64,000 bases of DNA from Bacillus sp. ISL-18 (GTDB taxonomy: Bacteria > Bacillota > Bacilli > Bacillales > Cytobacillaceae): assembly GCF_018613415.1 (NCBI RefSeq), contig NZ_JAGGQG010000005.1, forward strand, positions 87,268 through 151,267. Direction: 5' to 3'. The translations under genes and the position numbers were made by a program. Position 1 is the first letter of the stretch; each line of letters begins with the position of its first letter. This document shows positions 53,088 through 62,084 of this stretch, piece by piece. Under the pieces are notes generated by a model. It worked only from the letters and a program-made list of their open reading frames with translations, ran no database searches and had not been told where the DNA came from.

Positions 53088-53259
53088 GTTTTTTATGTCG
53101 CAATATGGTTCGTTAATATCCATATTAATACGGATAAATAAGGACAACATATTCGAAATGTACAGCAATTTATTTTTTATATTTCCATGCTCGTCCATTT
53201 CGATATAAATAGTATTGTCATATACTGTATTACTTCTTTTATAAAGGAGGTGATACAAT

Positions 53260-53340
53260 ATGAATCAATTTTCTTTAATCGTAGTGCTTTTCATCCTTTT
53301 AATCATTGTGGGAGTATCCTTCATGCGTGGAGGATACTAA
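53260..53340 (+). CDS. YjcZ-like mini-protein (26 aa)
   Basis: MNQFSLIVVLFILLIIVGVS followed by FMRGGY. A very strong AAAGGAGGTGA lies before ATG 53260. This is the single hydrophobic helix plus glycine-tyrosine end of the YjcZ/SscA-type sporulation mini-proteins of Bacillus (ALIVVLFILLIIVG). They are made in sporulation and often missed in annotation. Membrane-associated; exact role unknown. Confidence 0.85.
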   Translation: MNQFSLIVVLFILLIIVGVSFMRGGY

Positions 53341-53667
53341 TAATTCCTAGGTGATCAGTGACATTTAGAGGGATTCTAAAACTTATTTAGACCCCTCTTT
53401 TATTATCTTTTTTATGTCTATAAATGATACGCTAAGTATGTACAGAAATGATTGTTTAAGGATGTACAGATTAGATCACAAGAGACTGTTCATATTAAAT
53501 AATCGCACCCGTTACTATAAATACAAATTTTCATAATCTTTATTCTAATAAAAACAAGGCCTTTTCCAATTTTACTCTTTAGGTTCAATTTAGTTTTAAA
53601 ATAAATTGCTCAAAAAATCATGTGGAATATTTAGTAAGTACATTAACTACAAAGGAAACAATACCTA

Positions 53668-53695
53668 TACTCGTATAATATTAATAAAAAAGGAA
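53668..53695 (+). other. Weak dif-like site (site 4), overlapping a terminator
   Basis: Left arm TACTCGTATAA and centre TATTAA fit the set, but the right arm TAAAAAAGGAA is fully explained by the terminator stem. Listed because its position and orientation would bracket the CBS gene with site 54288. Confidence 0.25.
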
Positions 53696-53735
53696 TAAAC
53701 CCGTTTCCCGGATTATTCCTTTTTTATTAATATGG
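53682..53735. terminator. Bidirectional terminator after the CBS gene
   Basis: TTAATAAAAAAGGAATAA pairs with TTATTCCTTTTTTATTAA around CCCGTTTCCCGG. Confidence 0.9.
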
Positions 53736-53743
53736 AAATTTTC

Positions 53744-54166
53744 TTATTGAAGCCTTTGAGATATTTGACTTAAAGCATCCCCTGCTTCATTGATATGAAT
53801 ATCAACTATTGCCAGGTCACCGATAGCACAAATTCCAACCATTTCACCATTTTGTACCACAGGAATACGACGGATTCGATTGTCAGCCATGATACGGGCA
53901 CATTCATGTGCATCTGTATCCGGAGAACAGGTAATAACATCCGAAGTCATGCAATCATGGCAATGGATTGAACTACAGTCTTTTTCATCAGCCACACAGT
54001 TGATGACAATATCACGGTCTGTAATCATACCCACAACTTTTTTCCCTTCACAAACCGGTACGGATCCACAATTAATATCACGCATAATTTTTGCTGCGGC
54101 TGTCACTGGCTCATCCGGTGTACATACCTTTACATCTTTTGACATTATATCTTGTACTTTTGTCAT
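53744..54166 (-). CDS. CBS-domain pair protein
   Basis: 140 aa consisting of two CBS domains only (about 8-60 and 73-128): DIMSKDVKVCTPDE, GSVPVCEGKKVVGMITDRDI, then CMTSDVITCSPDTD, RRIPVVQNGEMVGICAIGDL. Resembles Bacillus YhcV. CBS pairs bind adenosine nucleotides and sense energy state. A cysteine-rich insert (VADEKDCSSIHCHDCMTS) between the domains is unusual and might bind metal or respond to redox. Start ATG 54166 with GGGAGG upstream. Confidence 0.88.
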   Translation of the reverse strand: MTKVQDIMSKDVKVCTPDEPVTAAAKIMRDINCGSVPVCEGKKVVGMITDRDIVINCVADEKDCSSIHCHDCMTSDVITCSPDTDAHECARIMADNRIRRIPVVQNGEMVGICAIGDLAIVDIHINEAGDALSQISQRLQ

Positions 54167-54287
54167 TTTCCTTCCTCCCTAATTGGTTAAAATCATTTAC
54201 TAATTAGAAATTACTCTATTGGGGGGACAGCAATGAAAAATAAACATAACAATATTAGATTAACCGCAGTTGATGAGGTAACAGTCT

Positions 54288-54315
54288 TATCCTTAAAACT
54301 GATATTATACGAATA
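54288..54315 (-). other. dif-like site (site 5)
   Basis: Arms TATCCTTAAAA and TTATACGAATA around CTGATA. The right arm and the following GTAT are identical to site 52287, with the same orientation; the left arm differs at two positions. Confidence 0.5.
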
Positions 54316-54436
54316 GTATTTGGTGTAAGGGTACTCTTTTAGAATAGGTCCCAACTTCCTTTCAGATCCTCCATCCTGCTCTGTAGAACTTTTTTTGGTG
54401 AGCAAATTTTATATAACCCTTACACGATTTTATAAG

Positions 54437-54540
54437 CTACTGTTTTTGGCAATTAAATAATGCTGTATATGGAAGTATGTTTCATGAATGTTAAAAAAGC
54501 CTAAATATACAAGTAATGCATAGAAACTTGCATATTTTAG
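54437..54540 (+). pseudogene. 3' end of an unknown transposase, copy 1
   Basis: FLAIK, WKYVS and stop, then AAGCCTAAATATACAAG ... CTTGCATATTTAG. Parallels 58015-58125 closely (see there), with an in-frame stop. A decayed IS end with its terminator hairpin. Confidence 0.5.
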
Positions 54541-54759
54541 CCACTCTCTACAAATGCACTTTAAAATTTTTATTCAAAGGTAATTAGGACAATTCGGGAT
54601 TATGTGATACACTGTGTTTACCATTTGATTTACTTGTTTACATGTGCCCTACTAATTCGTGAGTAGGGCTACTTGTTTTAAAAGAAGAAATAAAAAAGAC
54701 CGCAAAAAGCAGTCTTCTTCATACAGATAGGTAAGGCTTTGAAGTTATCGCTACCTTTT

Positions 54760-54990
54760 TTTCGGGTAGAAGGGCAACCTCTCAGTCACCGTCCCCCCTA
54801 AGAACCGTACATGTTAGTTTCCTAACATACGGCTCAAGCATGCCTTTGTCCAAGCTTTGGCTAGATTAGTCCTGACAGTTTCTTGCCCTTGATATATCTC
54901 TTGACGATTCTAATGATAATGTCTGAATTGGGTTTTACTTTCCGATTTGTAGCCCAATGACGGAGATGATCCACTGGGGGTTGACCGGCA
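54760..54990 (-). mobile_element. Group II intron 3' remnant
   Basis: On the minus strand, 54802-54835 is a 34-base domain V: GAGCCGTATG, inner stem TTAG/CTAA, ATGTACGGTTC, with the usual flanking TTAGGGGGGACGGTGACTGA towards domain VI. Upstream (54836-54990) is broken coding sequence resembling the end of an intron reverse transcriptase, with stops. Only the 3' end remains, so it cannot splice. Confidence 0.75.
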
Positions 54991-55172
54991 TGCAGCTATG
55001 ACAAAAACGGAAATCGGTTCGTCAAAAGAGCAAATAACAAGAAAGCAATCTCTTCAACCCTCCCGCCTCCCAAAAGGAAGTCGGGAGGGCGTTATTTGTA
55101 TTTCGGGACATTTCCACGGTCCGCGGGGAAACTGTCCATTATACGGAATGCCGTTCAGGCACACCTCGTGTG

Positions 55173-56333
55173 CTAACGAACTTCTTTTTCTTGTTGCTCC
55201 GAAGGTCTATAAAGACCAGATCGTCTTTTAAACCATTGGAATAAATGAGTAACAATCACTTTCAGGACCGCATAGCCTGGAACCGCCAGGATAATTCCTA
55301 CCAATCCAAACAGATTACCCGCCGTCAAAATAATGAAAATGATCGTGATTGGGTGAATATGAAGCGACTTCCCCATAATTTGCGGAGAAATAAACTTGCC
55401 TTCGATCAATTGGACGATCGTCCATACGATAATCATCTTAAACAGCATAGCTGGCGAGGTAACGGTTGCCACAATCAATGCCGGAGTAATGGCTATCGCC
55501 GGCCCCAAATATGGAACAATGCTTGTGAAAGCTGCTGCGATTGCAAGAACCAAAGAATATTTCAGGCCAATGATCAAATAGCCTATATATAACAAAAGTC
55601 CGATGCAAAAACTAACGATGACTTGTCCCCGGATATAAGAACTGATTTGATGATTCATTTCCTCCATCACCTCGAAGGATTGGGGACGAAGATTGATCGG
55701 AATGAGATTCAGAATGTAATGTGGCAGCCTTCTGCCATCTAACAACAAGTAGAACAAAATGAATGGGACGACGACAATGGCTAGAACCGTTTCCGTTATA
55801 GCTCCTACTACGCTCCTCCAGCTACTCCCCAACCGATTAATAAACGAAGTCAGTTGGCCTATAACCGTATTTGTCCAATCCGTGGAGCTATATCCGGTCG
55901 TATACTGAAACCGGTTAAAAAAAGCGCCTCCGATTAGTTTTTTAAACCGAAGCTTGGCCTCTTCACTGTAGGTCGGAAAATTATTGATGAAATCCATGAC
56001 TTGAATACGTATAACCGGAATGACAGCTAAAATTAGAAGCGTAATGATTGCGATGATCAACAAATAAAGAATGATAATGGAATAGACACGCTTAATTCTC
56101 CACTTTTCAAGCAGATTGACAATCGGATTCGTTAAATAATACATAACCCCCGTTAAAATCAACGGTAGCAATATCGTCTGAACCAGAACGATAAAAGGCT
56201 CGAATACAAAAGAAATCAAGTTAAAGACCCAAATGTTCAAACCAATCAGCAGTAAGATCAACAGAAACAAAACAAATTTGTTATTCAAAAAGAACTTCTT
56301 AAATCTTTCTACCCCGGTCTCGAGAGTTGACAT
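55173..56333 (-). CDS. AI-2E family transporter
   Basis: 386 aa from ATG 56333, GGAGGAGATC directly upstream. Seven or eight helices with the family's long soluble loop after helix 3 (about 95-200) and the conserved [47 protein letters not shown] and [10 protein letters not shown]. Family members export autoinducer-2 (TqsA) or act as Na+/H+ antiporters in Bacillus relatives (YubA/YueF group). Intact and with no close operon partner. It lies between the intron scar and a resolvase fragment. Confidence 0.88.
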   Translation of the reverse strand: MSTLETGVERFKKFFLNNKFVLFLLILLLIGLNIWVFNLISFVFEPFIVLVQTILLPLILTGVMYYLTNPIVNLLEKWRIKRVYSIIILYLLIIAIITLLILAVIPVIRIQVMDFINNFPTYSEEAKLRFKKLIGGAFFNRFQYTTGYSSTDWTNTVIGQLTSFINRLGSSWRSVVGAITETVLAIVVVPFILFYLLLDGRRLPHYILNLIPINLRPQSFEVMEEMNHQISSYIRGQVIVSFCIGLLLYIGYLIIGLKYSLVLAIAAAFTSIVPYLGPAIAITPALIVATVTSPAMLFKMIIVWTIVQLIEGKFISPQIMGKSLHIHPITIIFIILTAGNLFGLVGIILAVPGYAVLKVIVTHLFQWFKRRSGLYRPSEQQEKEVR

Positions 56334-56745
56334 GTGATCTCCTCCAATCCTTATCCTATATTGTCGGTGGACAAACTTTACACCGTACAGTAACCTTGCC
56401 AAGATTTTTGTTGTTCCCCAAGCACGATCTCCTTGCATCGAAAGCAGGGATTTCTGGAAATTAAGCATAAAATAAAAAAACCACGGATAATTATGGTTTG
56501 TCGTGCATAAATAATGTTCGGATTAATCAAAACAGATTCTCATGGATTCTGTCAATGATTTTGTGTAACCGCCTGAATGACAAATCTTAACTGATATGTA
56601 TAACACTTCATCCTTACTGAAATAGGTGCTATTCGACTAAAAGAGACCCTTCAAGACGTTACTCTATCATTAGACTCTTTGATATAATCCTTCAGTCTGT
56701 AAAGAACTGTCTAACCTTTATCTGAGTAATGTGACCATCCTCAAT

Positions 56746-56892
56746 TTAAATTAGAAAACGCGCGTCCGTACGACTCATCCCTTGATCTAGAAGATATAAG
56801 GCATAATCAACCTTTTCCTCATCGGTTTTTGGTCTTCCAGGATGTTTACCTTGTTTCCTTGCAGCCTGAATCCCTTCCTTTGTCCGCTGATG
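56746..56892 (-). pseudogene. C-terminal fragment of a serine recombinase
   Basis: HQRTKEGIQAARKQGKHPGR, then PKTDEEKVDYALYLLDQGMS, RTDARFLI and stop: the end of the catalytic helix E and the HTH of a resolvase/invertase. The first two thirds are absent. The other resolvase in the window (47918) lacks exactly this part, but no direct link can be shown. Confidence 0.75.
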
Positions 56893-56954
56893 CAGGGGAC
56901 TTGAGCGATGTCTACTTTGCCTCTTGTTGCACGAACGCTGGTACTCCCCCTATA

Positions 56955-57022
56955 TAGTATGATTTTTGACCGTATTCTTCGTAAATAACGAAACAAAAAC
57001 AGCCTATTTTCTAACTTTGTTT
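56955..57022 (-). repeat. 68-base repeat, inverted copy of 18893-18960
   Basis: Same sequence with one mismatch. The IS66 end GTAAGCCCCC starts at 57023, the base after the repeat. Confidence 0.75.
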
Positions 57023-57107
57023 GTAAGCCCCCAATCAAACAACGCATATAAATAAGCACGCCTCCTGGCACTATGAAAGTATCAATTTTAAGGGAGGTGC
57101 TTTTCAT

Positions 57108-57302
57108 ATGCCGCTACAAAAACTTACAATTGTCCCCGTTACATTACATTCCGAAAACAAAGTTTCAAATATATCCACTTCATCAACAACCTCAGCTAAT
57201 AACGTTTGCACGATCAAAACGGCTAACGTAGAAATCTCTTTCTCCAACTGCGTGGATGAGCACATCATCCAAACGGTTATGAGGGAGCTGAAACATCTGT
57301 GA
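57108..57302 (+). CDS. IS66 family TnpA-like protein (small)
   Basis: 64 aa, AAGGGAGGTG before ATG 57108. Ends SNCVDEHIIQTVMRELKHL, the pattern of short IS66 orfA products (DxxxLxxllrxL). Its stop overlaps the GTG of the next gene. Usual TnpA proteins in other IS66 groups are longer, with an N-terminal HTH that is absent here. Accessory function in transposition; useless without the transposase. Confidence 0.65.
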   Translation: MPLQKLTIVPVTLHSENKVSNISTSSTTSANNVCTIKTANVEISFSNCVDEHIIQTVMRELKHL

Positions 57303-57613
57303 AATACGACTATACAAGTGTGAAAAATATTTACATCATTTGTGGAAAGACCGATATGCGAAAAGGCATTGATGGTCTGGCAACACTGATTCAAGATTCT
57401 TTCGAACTTGATCCATATGGTGATTCTATTTTCTTATTTTCAGGATGGAGTAAGGATCGCAATAAATGTTTATATTTCGACGGTGATGGCTTCGCCATGC
57501 TTTATAAACGTTTGGATAACGGCAAACTCCATTGGCCAAAAGATGAAAATGAAGTACGAAATCTTTCACAACATGAGCTTCGTTGGCTGGTTATTTGGCA
57601 TGCCTATTTTTAG
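57299..57613 (+). pseudogene. IS66 family TnpB, truncated
   Basis: KNIYIICGKTDMRKGIDGLA, then SIFLFSGWSKDRNKCLYFDG, DGFAMLYKRLDNGKLHWP: the IS66 orf2 signature. GTG 57299 overlaps the previous stop. The normal end (about residue 92 onward, after ELRWL) is replaced by VIWHAYF and a stop, so the C-terminus is cut by a later event. Confidence 0.85.
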
Positions 57614-58014
57614 TATATCATGAAACTTTTTTGGTTTTTATTGATAAATGTTGACAAACTATTAGCTGGTTTAGTTTAAGTGCAATTCTTCACATATTTT
57701 TACTATATGTGTATCATAATAAAAGGATGGAACCATTACGATCCCACCCGATTCTTTCATTTTCTATTTCCATTCCACGAATGACAGAATCCGAAGGAGT
57801 CCGGCTTTAGTTAAATGCCTATATTTTACACAACACTTGATAGGCTCGGATAAAAAACTCCATTACCCCAGCAGGTTTGCCATCAAGAACTCAGCAGCAG
57901 CCCAAATTCACCTTTTCTGAGGCCCGTTAAAAGTACATCATCAAATTGGTAATTAATAACCTTTACCCATGATTGACTGCGTTTTCCGACCTCATATCGG
58001 GAATCCTTACGCTT

Positions 58015-58125
58015 TGGTGTATTTGGCAATTAAAAAATGTCGCCAATGGCAGTATGTTTTTTGAATGGAAAATAAGGCTTAATATACAAGTTATGCATAG
58101 AATCTTGTATATTAAGCTTTATTTA
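58015..58125 (+). pseudogene. 3' end of an unknown transposase, copy 2
   Basis: NPYALVYLAIKKCRQWQYVF and stop, followed by a perfect hairpin GCTTAATATACAAG / CTTGTATATTAAGC (58079-58119). The same order is found, more decayed, at 54437-54540. Probably the end of one IS family with its terminator; family not named. Otherwise 57614-58431 contains nothing recognisable except a repeat-like TTAGTTTAAGTGCAATTC and TTCACA at 57670-57697. Confidence 0.5.
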
Positions 58126-58431
58126 AATAAATATGTTTGTTACATTAATGCACCCATTACTTTAAGTACATTAATTCAAAATTGTAGGTCCAAACCTCTT
58201 CATAAGCACTATATAGTTAAATAATACTCTTCTATGCCTAATTTCTTTAATCTGATAAATTCACTTCACTTTGTTATAAGTCTTAGTAACAAAAGACATT
58301 AATATCGCTGTATAAATTGTTGTTAGAACTAATTCAACTATTGCACTAAATTATATTATATTTACTTTTTTGATGAACTTAAAATTCAAATAACCACCTC
58401 AATCTTACCATTAGCCGAAAAAGAAAAATCA

Positions 58432-58650
58432 CTAATTACTTCTAGTATTAGATTTAATTTTCTTGATAATCAACATTGTCTGTCCAAGACTTATTATAAA
58501 AATAATAATAGCCACACTCAATTGAATATTCTTGGTTGTTTTAGCTTCTTTCTTAATTATATATGACTGGTATTGAGATACTACAATAGCAAGAATTGCC
58601 TGTACTACACTGCCTATAAGGTAAAGTTTTTTTATACTAATATTAATCAT
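58432..58650 (-). CDS. Small two-helix membrane protein (72 aa)
   Basis: Two hydrophobic helices (about 10-26 and 43-62) with a basic loop and a basic end (IKKIKSNTRSN). AAAGGTG is correctly spaced before ATG 58650. Not recognised. Size and layout are like many Bacillus small membrane proteins. It follows a cassette-type repeat downstream of the csp gene. Confidence 0.55.
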   Translation of the reverse strand: MINISIKKLYLIGSVVQAILAIVVSQYQSYIIKKEAKTTKNIQLSVAIIIFIISLGQTMLIIKKIKSNTRSN

Positions 58651-58749
58651 AACACGAACACCTTTCTATTAATACTTTCATTAGTAGGATTCCTATGTAG
58701 ATAACCTGATATGCAAAGTTTTACAGATAAGTCTAACCCTAATCAAATT

Positions 58750-58848
58750 AAACTGCCTAGTTAGTGGTACAAAAAAAAAAAGAGCCGCAGTTAAGACTCT
58801 TTGTTTCGCTCAAGCACCCGATACTTTAAATGCAATTCATAACCATCT
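58750..58848 (-). repeat. Cassette-type repeat after csp
   Basis: Minus strand: AATTGCATTTAAAGTATCGG, GTGCTTGAGCG, hairpin GAGTC/GGCTC with a long T run, ACTAACTAGGCAGTTTAATT. It is the downstream neighbour of the cold-shock gene. Confidence 0.6.
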
Positions 58849-58894
58849 TTATTCCCCTACTCCTTTACGAGTGGGGGTTCTTTGTTTCACACAA

Positions 58895-58925
58895 AAAAAA
58901 GCAGACTCCCATAAAAGAGCCTGCC
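58895..58925 (-). terminator. Terminator of the csp gene
   Basis: GCAGGCTC pairs with GGAGTCTGC (minus strand), followed by TTTTTTTT. Confidence 0.8.
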
Positions 58926-58942
58926 TTCCCTGTTTTGTAAAA

Positions 58943-59146
58943 TTAAGCAGCTTTACGCACGTTAGCTGCTTGAGCTCCACGTTGACCTTGCTCAACGTCA
59001 AAAGTAACTGCTTGACCTTCGTCTAAAGATTTAAAACCTTCGCCTTGGATCGCTGAGAAATGAACGAAAACGTCTTCTCCACCTTCATGTTCGATGAAAC
59101 CGAAACCTTTTTCTGCGTTAAACCATTTTACTTTACCTTGTTCCAA
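58943..59146 (-). CDS. csp: Cold-shock protein
   Basis: 67 aa from TTG 59146, preceded by GGAGGAAACAAA; the ORF opens further up but the family starts here ([14 protein letters not shown]). RNP1 KGFGFIEH and RNP2 VFVHFSAI are intact, followed by QRGAQAANV. It binds single-stranded RNA/DNA and melts RNA structure in the cold. The TTG start and a long structured 5' leader (59147-59270) fit post-transcriptional control. Closest in pattern to Bacillus CspB/CspD. Confidence 0.95.
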   Translation of the reverse strand: MEQGKVKWFNAEKGFGFIEHEGGEDVFVHFSAIQGEGFKSLDEGQAVTFDVEQGQRGAQAANVRKAA

Positions 59147-59701
59147 TTTGTTTCCTCCTGCTGTGTGCTTTGCACACAATGTGTTACTATCCTTGCACTC
59201 AGTGATCATCAAGACGAATAGTTAATCTTATATTATCCTTTACACCGAACAAAAATAATTCTTCTAAAGTTTAACATTTTTGAAAAGTATTTGCAAGAAC
59301 ATTATCTTTAATTTTCTTTTAAAATCGGTAGCTTAATAATGGATCCCTCAGCACTTTTTAGTCTGATGTTTATTTTGATAACATTAAATATTTTTTCTAA
59401 CGCCGATTAATCCTTAAGCTATATTGTTTCAAACATAGTTAATTACAGAGGAAAAAAAGGCAAACAATGAGGACGGTAGCTACTATAATCCTCCTTGCAT
59501 TATTTTCACAATCCTTACTTTTTCTGTGAGGACATTGAAGTTTTTTTTCGTTTACCATTTCCCGCTTTCCCCCAAAATCCCCTATTCCCTCTATAGTTTT
59601 TCCTTGATTTCTCTTGTATCTTTATTTTAGGCTTAGAACCGCTGTTTCAATTTCGTGAAACAGGTCAATAATTCCTGAAAAAAGAAATTTTTTGGGGAGA
59701 G
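59147..59701. other. csp leader and integrase upstream region
   Basis: Contains the csp 5' leader (to about 59270) and a perfect CTGTTTCA / TGAAACAG hairpin at 59642-59663, 40 bases before the integrase start. No gene seen. Confidence 0.4.
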
Positions 59702-60548
59702 ATGAACTTGTTATTATCTCAAGCATGGGAAACGTATGAATCTGATAAACGTATTGAAGGCTTTTCGCCGCAAACATTAAAAGCATATAAACTACAGTCC
59801 GGCTTACTTATACGCTTTTTTAATGATGTTCAACTTGATACGATTACTACGGATCAATTAAAAGCTTATTTAGCAAAATCAAGTGAAAGCCTTAAGCCTG
59901 CAAGTTTGGCTCATCGAATTCGTTTTATGAAATCCTTATTTCGATGGTCTCATGAAGAAGGGCATATTCCCAAAAATCCAGCAACTAAAATAAAAGAACC
60001 TAAAACCGGAAAACGAATTCCTAAATTTTTGACTGAAATGGAAATTGAACATTTACGGGAAGCCTGTTGTTCCCCAATGGAAAAGGCTCTGTTTGAATTC
60101 ATGTTCTCCACTGGATGCCGAATAGGAGAAGTTGTTACCTTAGATAGGGGTAGAATTAATTGGTCGAACCGGTCAGCTGTTATAAGAGGTAAAGGCGATA
60201 AGGAACGTGAGGTCTATTTTAATATTCGCTGTGAAATTTGGTTAAAACGATACCTGGATAAATCGTGTAGATAGGGATCCTGCTATCTTTGTCACGGAAC
60301 GGGATCCTCATCGAATGAGCATTGTCACGATAAGATACATAATTAAGCGGATTTCCAACCGTGCTGGCATTAACAAAGACATTCATCCACACCAACTCAG
60401 GCACAGCTATGCAACCCATTTATTGAATAATGGAGCACCTCTCGATGTTATTCAAAGCTTATTAGGTCATGAAAAAAGTGAAACTACCCGGATTTATGCC
60501 CAATTAAGCGGAAGCATCAGACAGGAATGTTATAGGAAGTATTTTTAG
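59702..60548 (+). pseudogene. XerD-like site-specific integrase, frameshifted
   Basis: First part: SAM-like core-binding domain and the catalytic Arg (STGCRIGEVVTL), stop at 60274. One base out of frame the protein continues from about 60262: VDRDPAIFVTERDPHRMS, HPHQLRHSYATHLLNNGA, LLGHEKSETTRIYAQL with His, Arg, His and the Tyr. Total about 280 aa, normal for XerC/D-type integrases. A one-base shift or a reading error separates the two halves. GGGGAGAG before the first codons. It stands beside a group of single genes with cassette-type repeats. Confidence 0.85.
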
Positions 60549-60584
60549 CAATAAAAAAGAAATGTAGTCGAGATGCGTTGCTTT

Positions 60585-60616
60585 TTTCACTCTTGCACCC
60601 TTTAGTTCAACAAGAT
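60585..60616 (-). repeat. Cassette-type repeat after DUF3888 gene (short)
   Basis: Minus strand: AATCTTGTTGAACTAAAGGG, TGCAAGAGTG. It lies between the ends of the integrase and the DUF3888 gene. Confidence 0.55.
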
Positions 60617-60620
60617 TTGT

Positions 60621-61016
60621 TTAGTCCACTTGTCTGCATTGTAAACGGCTTTCATTTTCAGAAATACCTTTTTGGATTGTAATTTTATTTATTTTAACAC
60701 CACTTTCTGGAGTATCGGTCAGCGTAATATGAATTCTATCATAGGGAATATCACCATGATTTGCAGCATAATTTAACGCACTTGCGTGAACGATATGTCT
60801 TCTTTTATACCCATTTATTCTTTCAATATTGATTCGTGGACACATTATAAAATCTGAGTAGGTTTTATCAAGGTAGGAATAGTATCTGGTATATAAGGTT
60901 TCTTCAAGCAGTTCTTCTTGGGTTGGTCCACCTTCGAGATTTATATTAGCCCTTGCATTTGAATATGAAGAAATCAATCCGACAAACAGCAGAGATATTA
61001 TCATTAACGTTCTCAT
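60621..61016 (-). CDS. Secreted DUF3888-like protein
   Basis: 131 aa. ATG 61016 with GAGGTGA 12 bases upstream gives a signal peptide (MRTLMIISLLFVGLISSYSN, ending ARA). Mature part: EELLEETLYTRYYSYLDKTY, CPRINIERINGYKRRHIVHA and a late Cys (RLQCRQVD). Same family as 31103-31498 inside the transposon, though only distantly similar. Probably exported and disulfide-bonded. Function unknown. Part of the minus-strand row 60621-63086 with one repeat after each gene. Confidence 0.7.
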   Translation of the reverse strand: MRTLMIISLLFVGLISSYSNARANINLEGGPTQEELLEETLYTRYYSYLDKTYSDFIMCPRINIERINGYKRRHIVHASALNYAANHGDIPYDRIHITLTDTPESGVKINKITIQKGISENESRLQCRQVD

Positions 61017-61084
61017 AAAAAATAAGTTCACCTCTAGCCTTAAATATTTGTAGGTATTTTCCCCATAATTTTTTACTCGATACT

Positions 61085-61192
61085 TATTTAACTAACCTGC
61101 CCGTTATTGGAACAACAAAAAAGGCTCTACTCCTTATTGAAGTAAAGGTACCCGTTATTTTAAGTGAAATCATTCACAAACTGAGTTGTTGA
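61085..61192 (-). repeat. Cassette-type repeat after CBO0543-like gene
   Basis: Minus strand: CAGTTTGTGAATGATTTCAC, TTAAAATAACGGGTACC, hairpin, TGTTCCAATAACGGGCAGG, TTAGTTAAATAAG. Complete copy. Confidence 0.78.
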
Positions 61193-61207
61193 AATATTGT
61201 TTAGTTA

Positions 61208-61768
61208 TTACAAAGGTTCAAATGATTTTGCCATACTAATTCGATAAGCTATTAAATAGATAATAATGTAAATTGGAAAGGAATAAAAAACACTCCATTT
61301 TACAGTTGTATAAAATCCAATCCATTCAAATAAAGGTTCACCTATAAAGGAAGTTAATGCGGAATAAATAACAGCTTTAAAAAAGGGATTTAGAGTTGGT
61401 TTAAATTGTAGCCAAAGCATAAGAGTTACAGGAATTAAAGTAAAATCCCAAGGTGAAAACGTTGGAATGGTAGGCAATACTCTCCCAGAATAATGCCAGA
61501 GCCCAAAAATAAGTCCCAAAAAATCAAGCCAAGAAGCTACACTTAATCCAAAACTTCCAGCTAAAAGCAATCTTGCCTCACTTCCACGCTTTCGCAGTAT
61601 TATCCAAACAAGCCAAGGAATGATTGATAATGCTACTGCAAGCCAAAATTCCCAGTGCCATAACGTATGTTCTTTCCAATAGTTTACATAATCCACTTCT
61701 ACTTGATGAATTCTTTGAAAAAACTTATCAGAACTTATAATTTCTTCTTTTCTAATCAATGGTTTCAT
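61208..61768 (-). CDS. CBO0543-like multi-span membrane protein
   Basis: 186 aa with a cytosolic N-terminus of about 35 residues and five helices. Landmark segments are SWLDFLGLIFGLWHYSGRVL, PTFSPWDFTLIPVTLMLWLQ and GEPLFEWIGFYTTVKWS. Same family pattern as 29138-29617. Function unknown. AGGTGGA before ATG 61768. Member of the minus-strand row in which each gene has a repeat behind it. Confidence 0.7.
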   Translation of the reverse strand: MKPLIRKEEIISSDKFFQRIHQVEVDYVNYWKEHTLWHWEFWLAVALSIIPWLVWIILRKRGSEARLLLAGSFGLSVASWLDFLGLIFGLWHYSGRVLPTIPTFSPWDFTLIPVTLMLWLQFKPTLNPFFKAVIYSALTSFIGEPLFEWIGFYTTVKWSVFYSFPIYIIIYLIAYRISMAKSFEPL

Positions 61769-61804
61769 TTTTTAATCCACCTAAAAAAAATATATAACCC
61801 AGTA

Positions 61805-61990
61805 TTCCCCATCCTTGTTTAACTATCCTGCCAGTTACTTGAATAAGAAAAGCGATCCTTCGTTATTGAAGCATCGCACCCGTTACTTTAAGTACAACAC
61901 TTCACAATCTGCTTCGTTAATCAAACCAAAATAGGGCGATGCCTTGTCAAAGCATCGCACCCTTTAGTTGAAGAAGAAACTTAGATGTTA
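61805..61990 (-). repeat. Double cassette-type repeat after DUF3231 gene
   Basis: Minus strand: CTTCTTCAACTAAAGGGTGC, hairpin GCGATGC/GCATCGC, then AGATTGTGAAGTGTTGTACT, TAAAGTAACGGGTGC, hairpin, TCTTATTCAAGTAACTGGC, AGGATAGTTAAACAAGG. Two units in tandem, as if a gene between them had been lost. Confidence 0.78.
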
Positions 61991-62084
61991 TTTGCAATAC
62001 GCACTACCTAATGCTTGTTCTTATAACTATTTGCATGAAGGTCATGAGCAATTCGTGACTTTTCCATAACTTTTTATTTTTTAA

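Larger units (their letters stand above)
57023..57613 (+). mobile_element. IS66-family element, left part only
   Basis: Starts with GTAAGCCCCCAATCA, an IS66-type terminal repeat, followed by two genes of the family. Transposase TnpC and the right end are missing; homology stops near 57595. Confidence 0.75.

Noticed and set aside
53058..53258. 66-codon minus-strand frame
   Set aside because: Overlaps the 52-aa gene with a good ribosome binding site and itself has none; its upstream sequence is that of the YjcZ-like gene on the other strand.
54211..54405. 64-codon minus-strand frame
   Set aside because: Covers dif-like site 54288, no start signal, no family pattern.
57973..58224. 83-codon frame read as a gene
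   Set aside because: Runs through the transposase tail in another frame and a perfect hairpin; no ribosome binding site.
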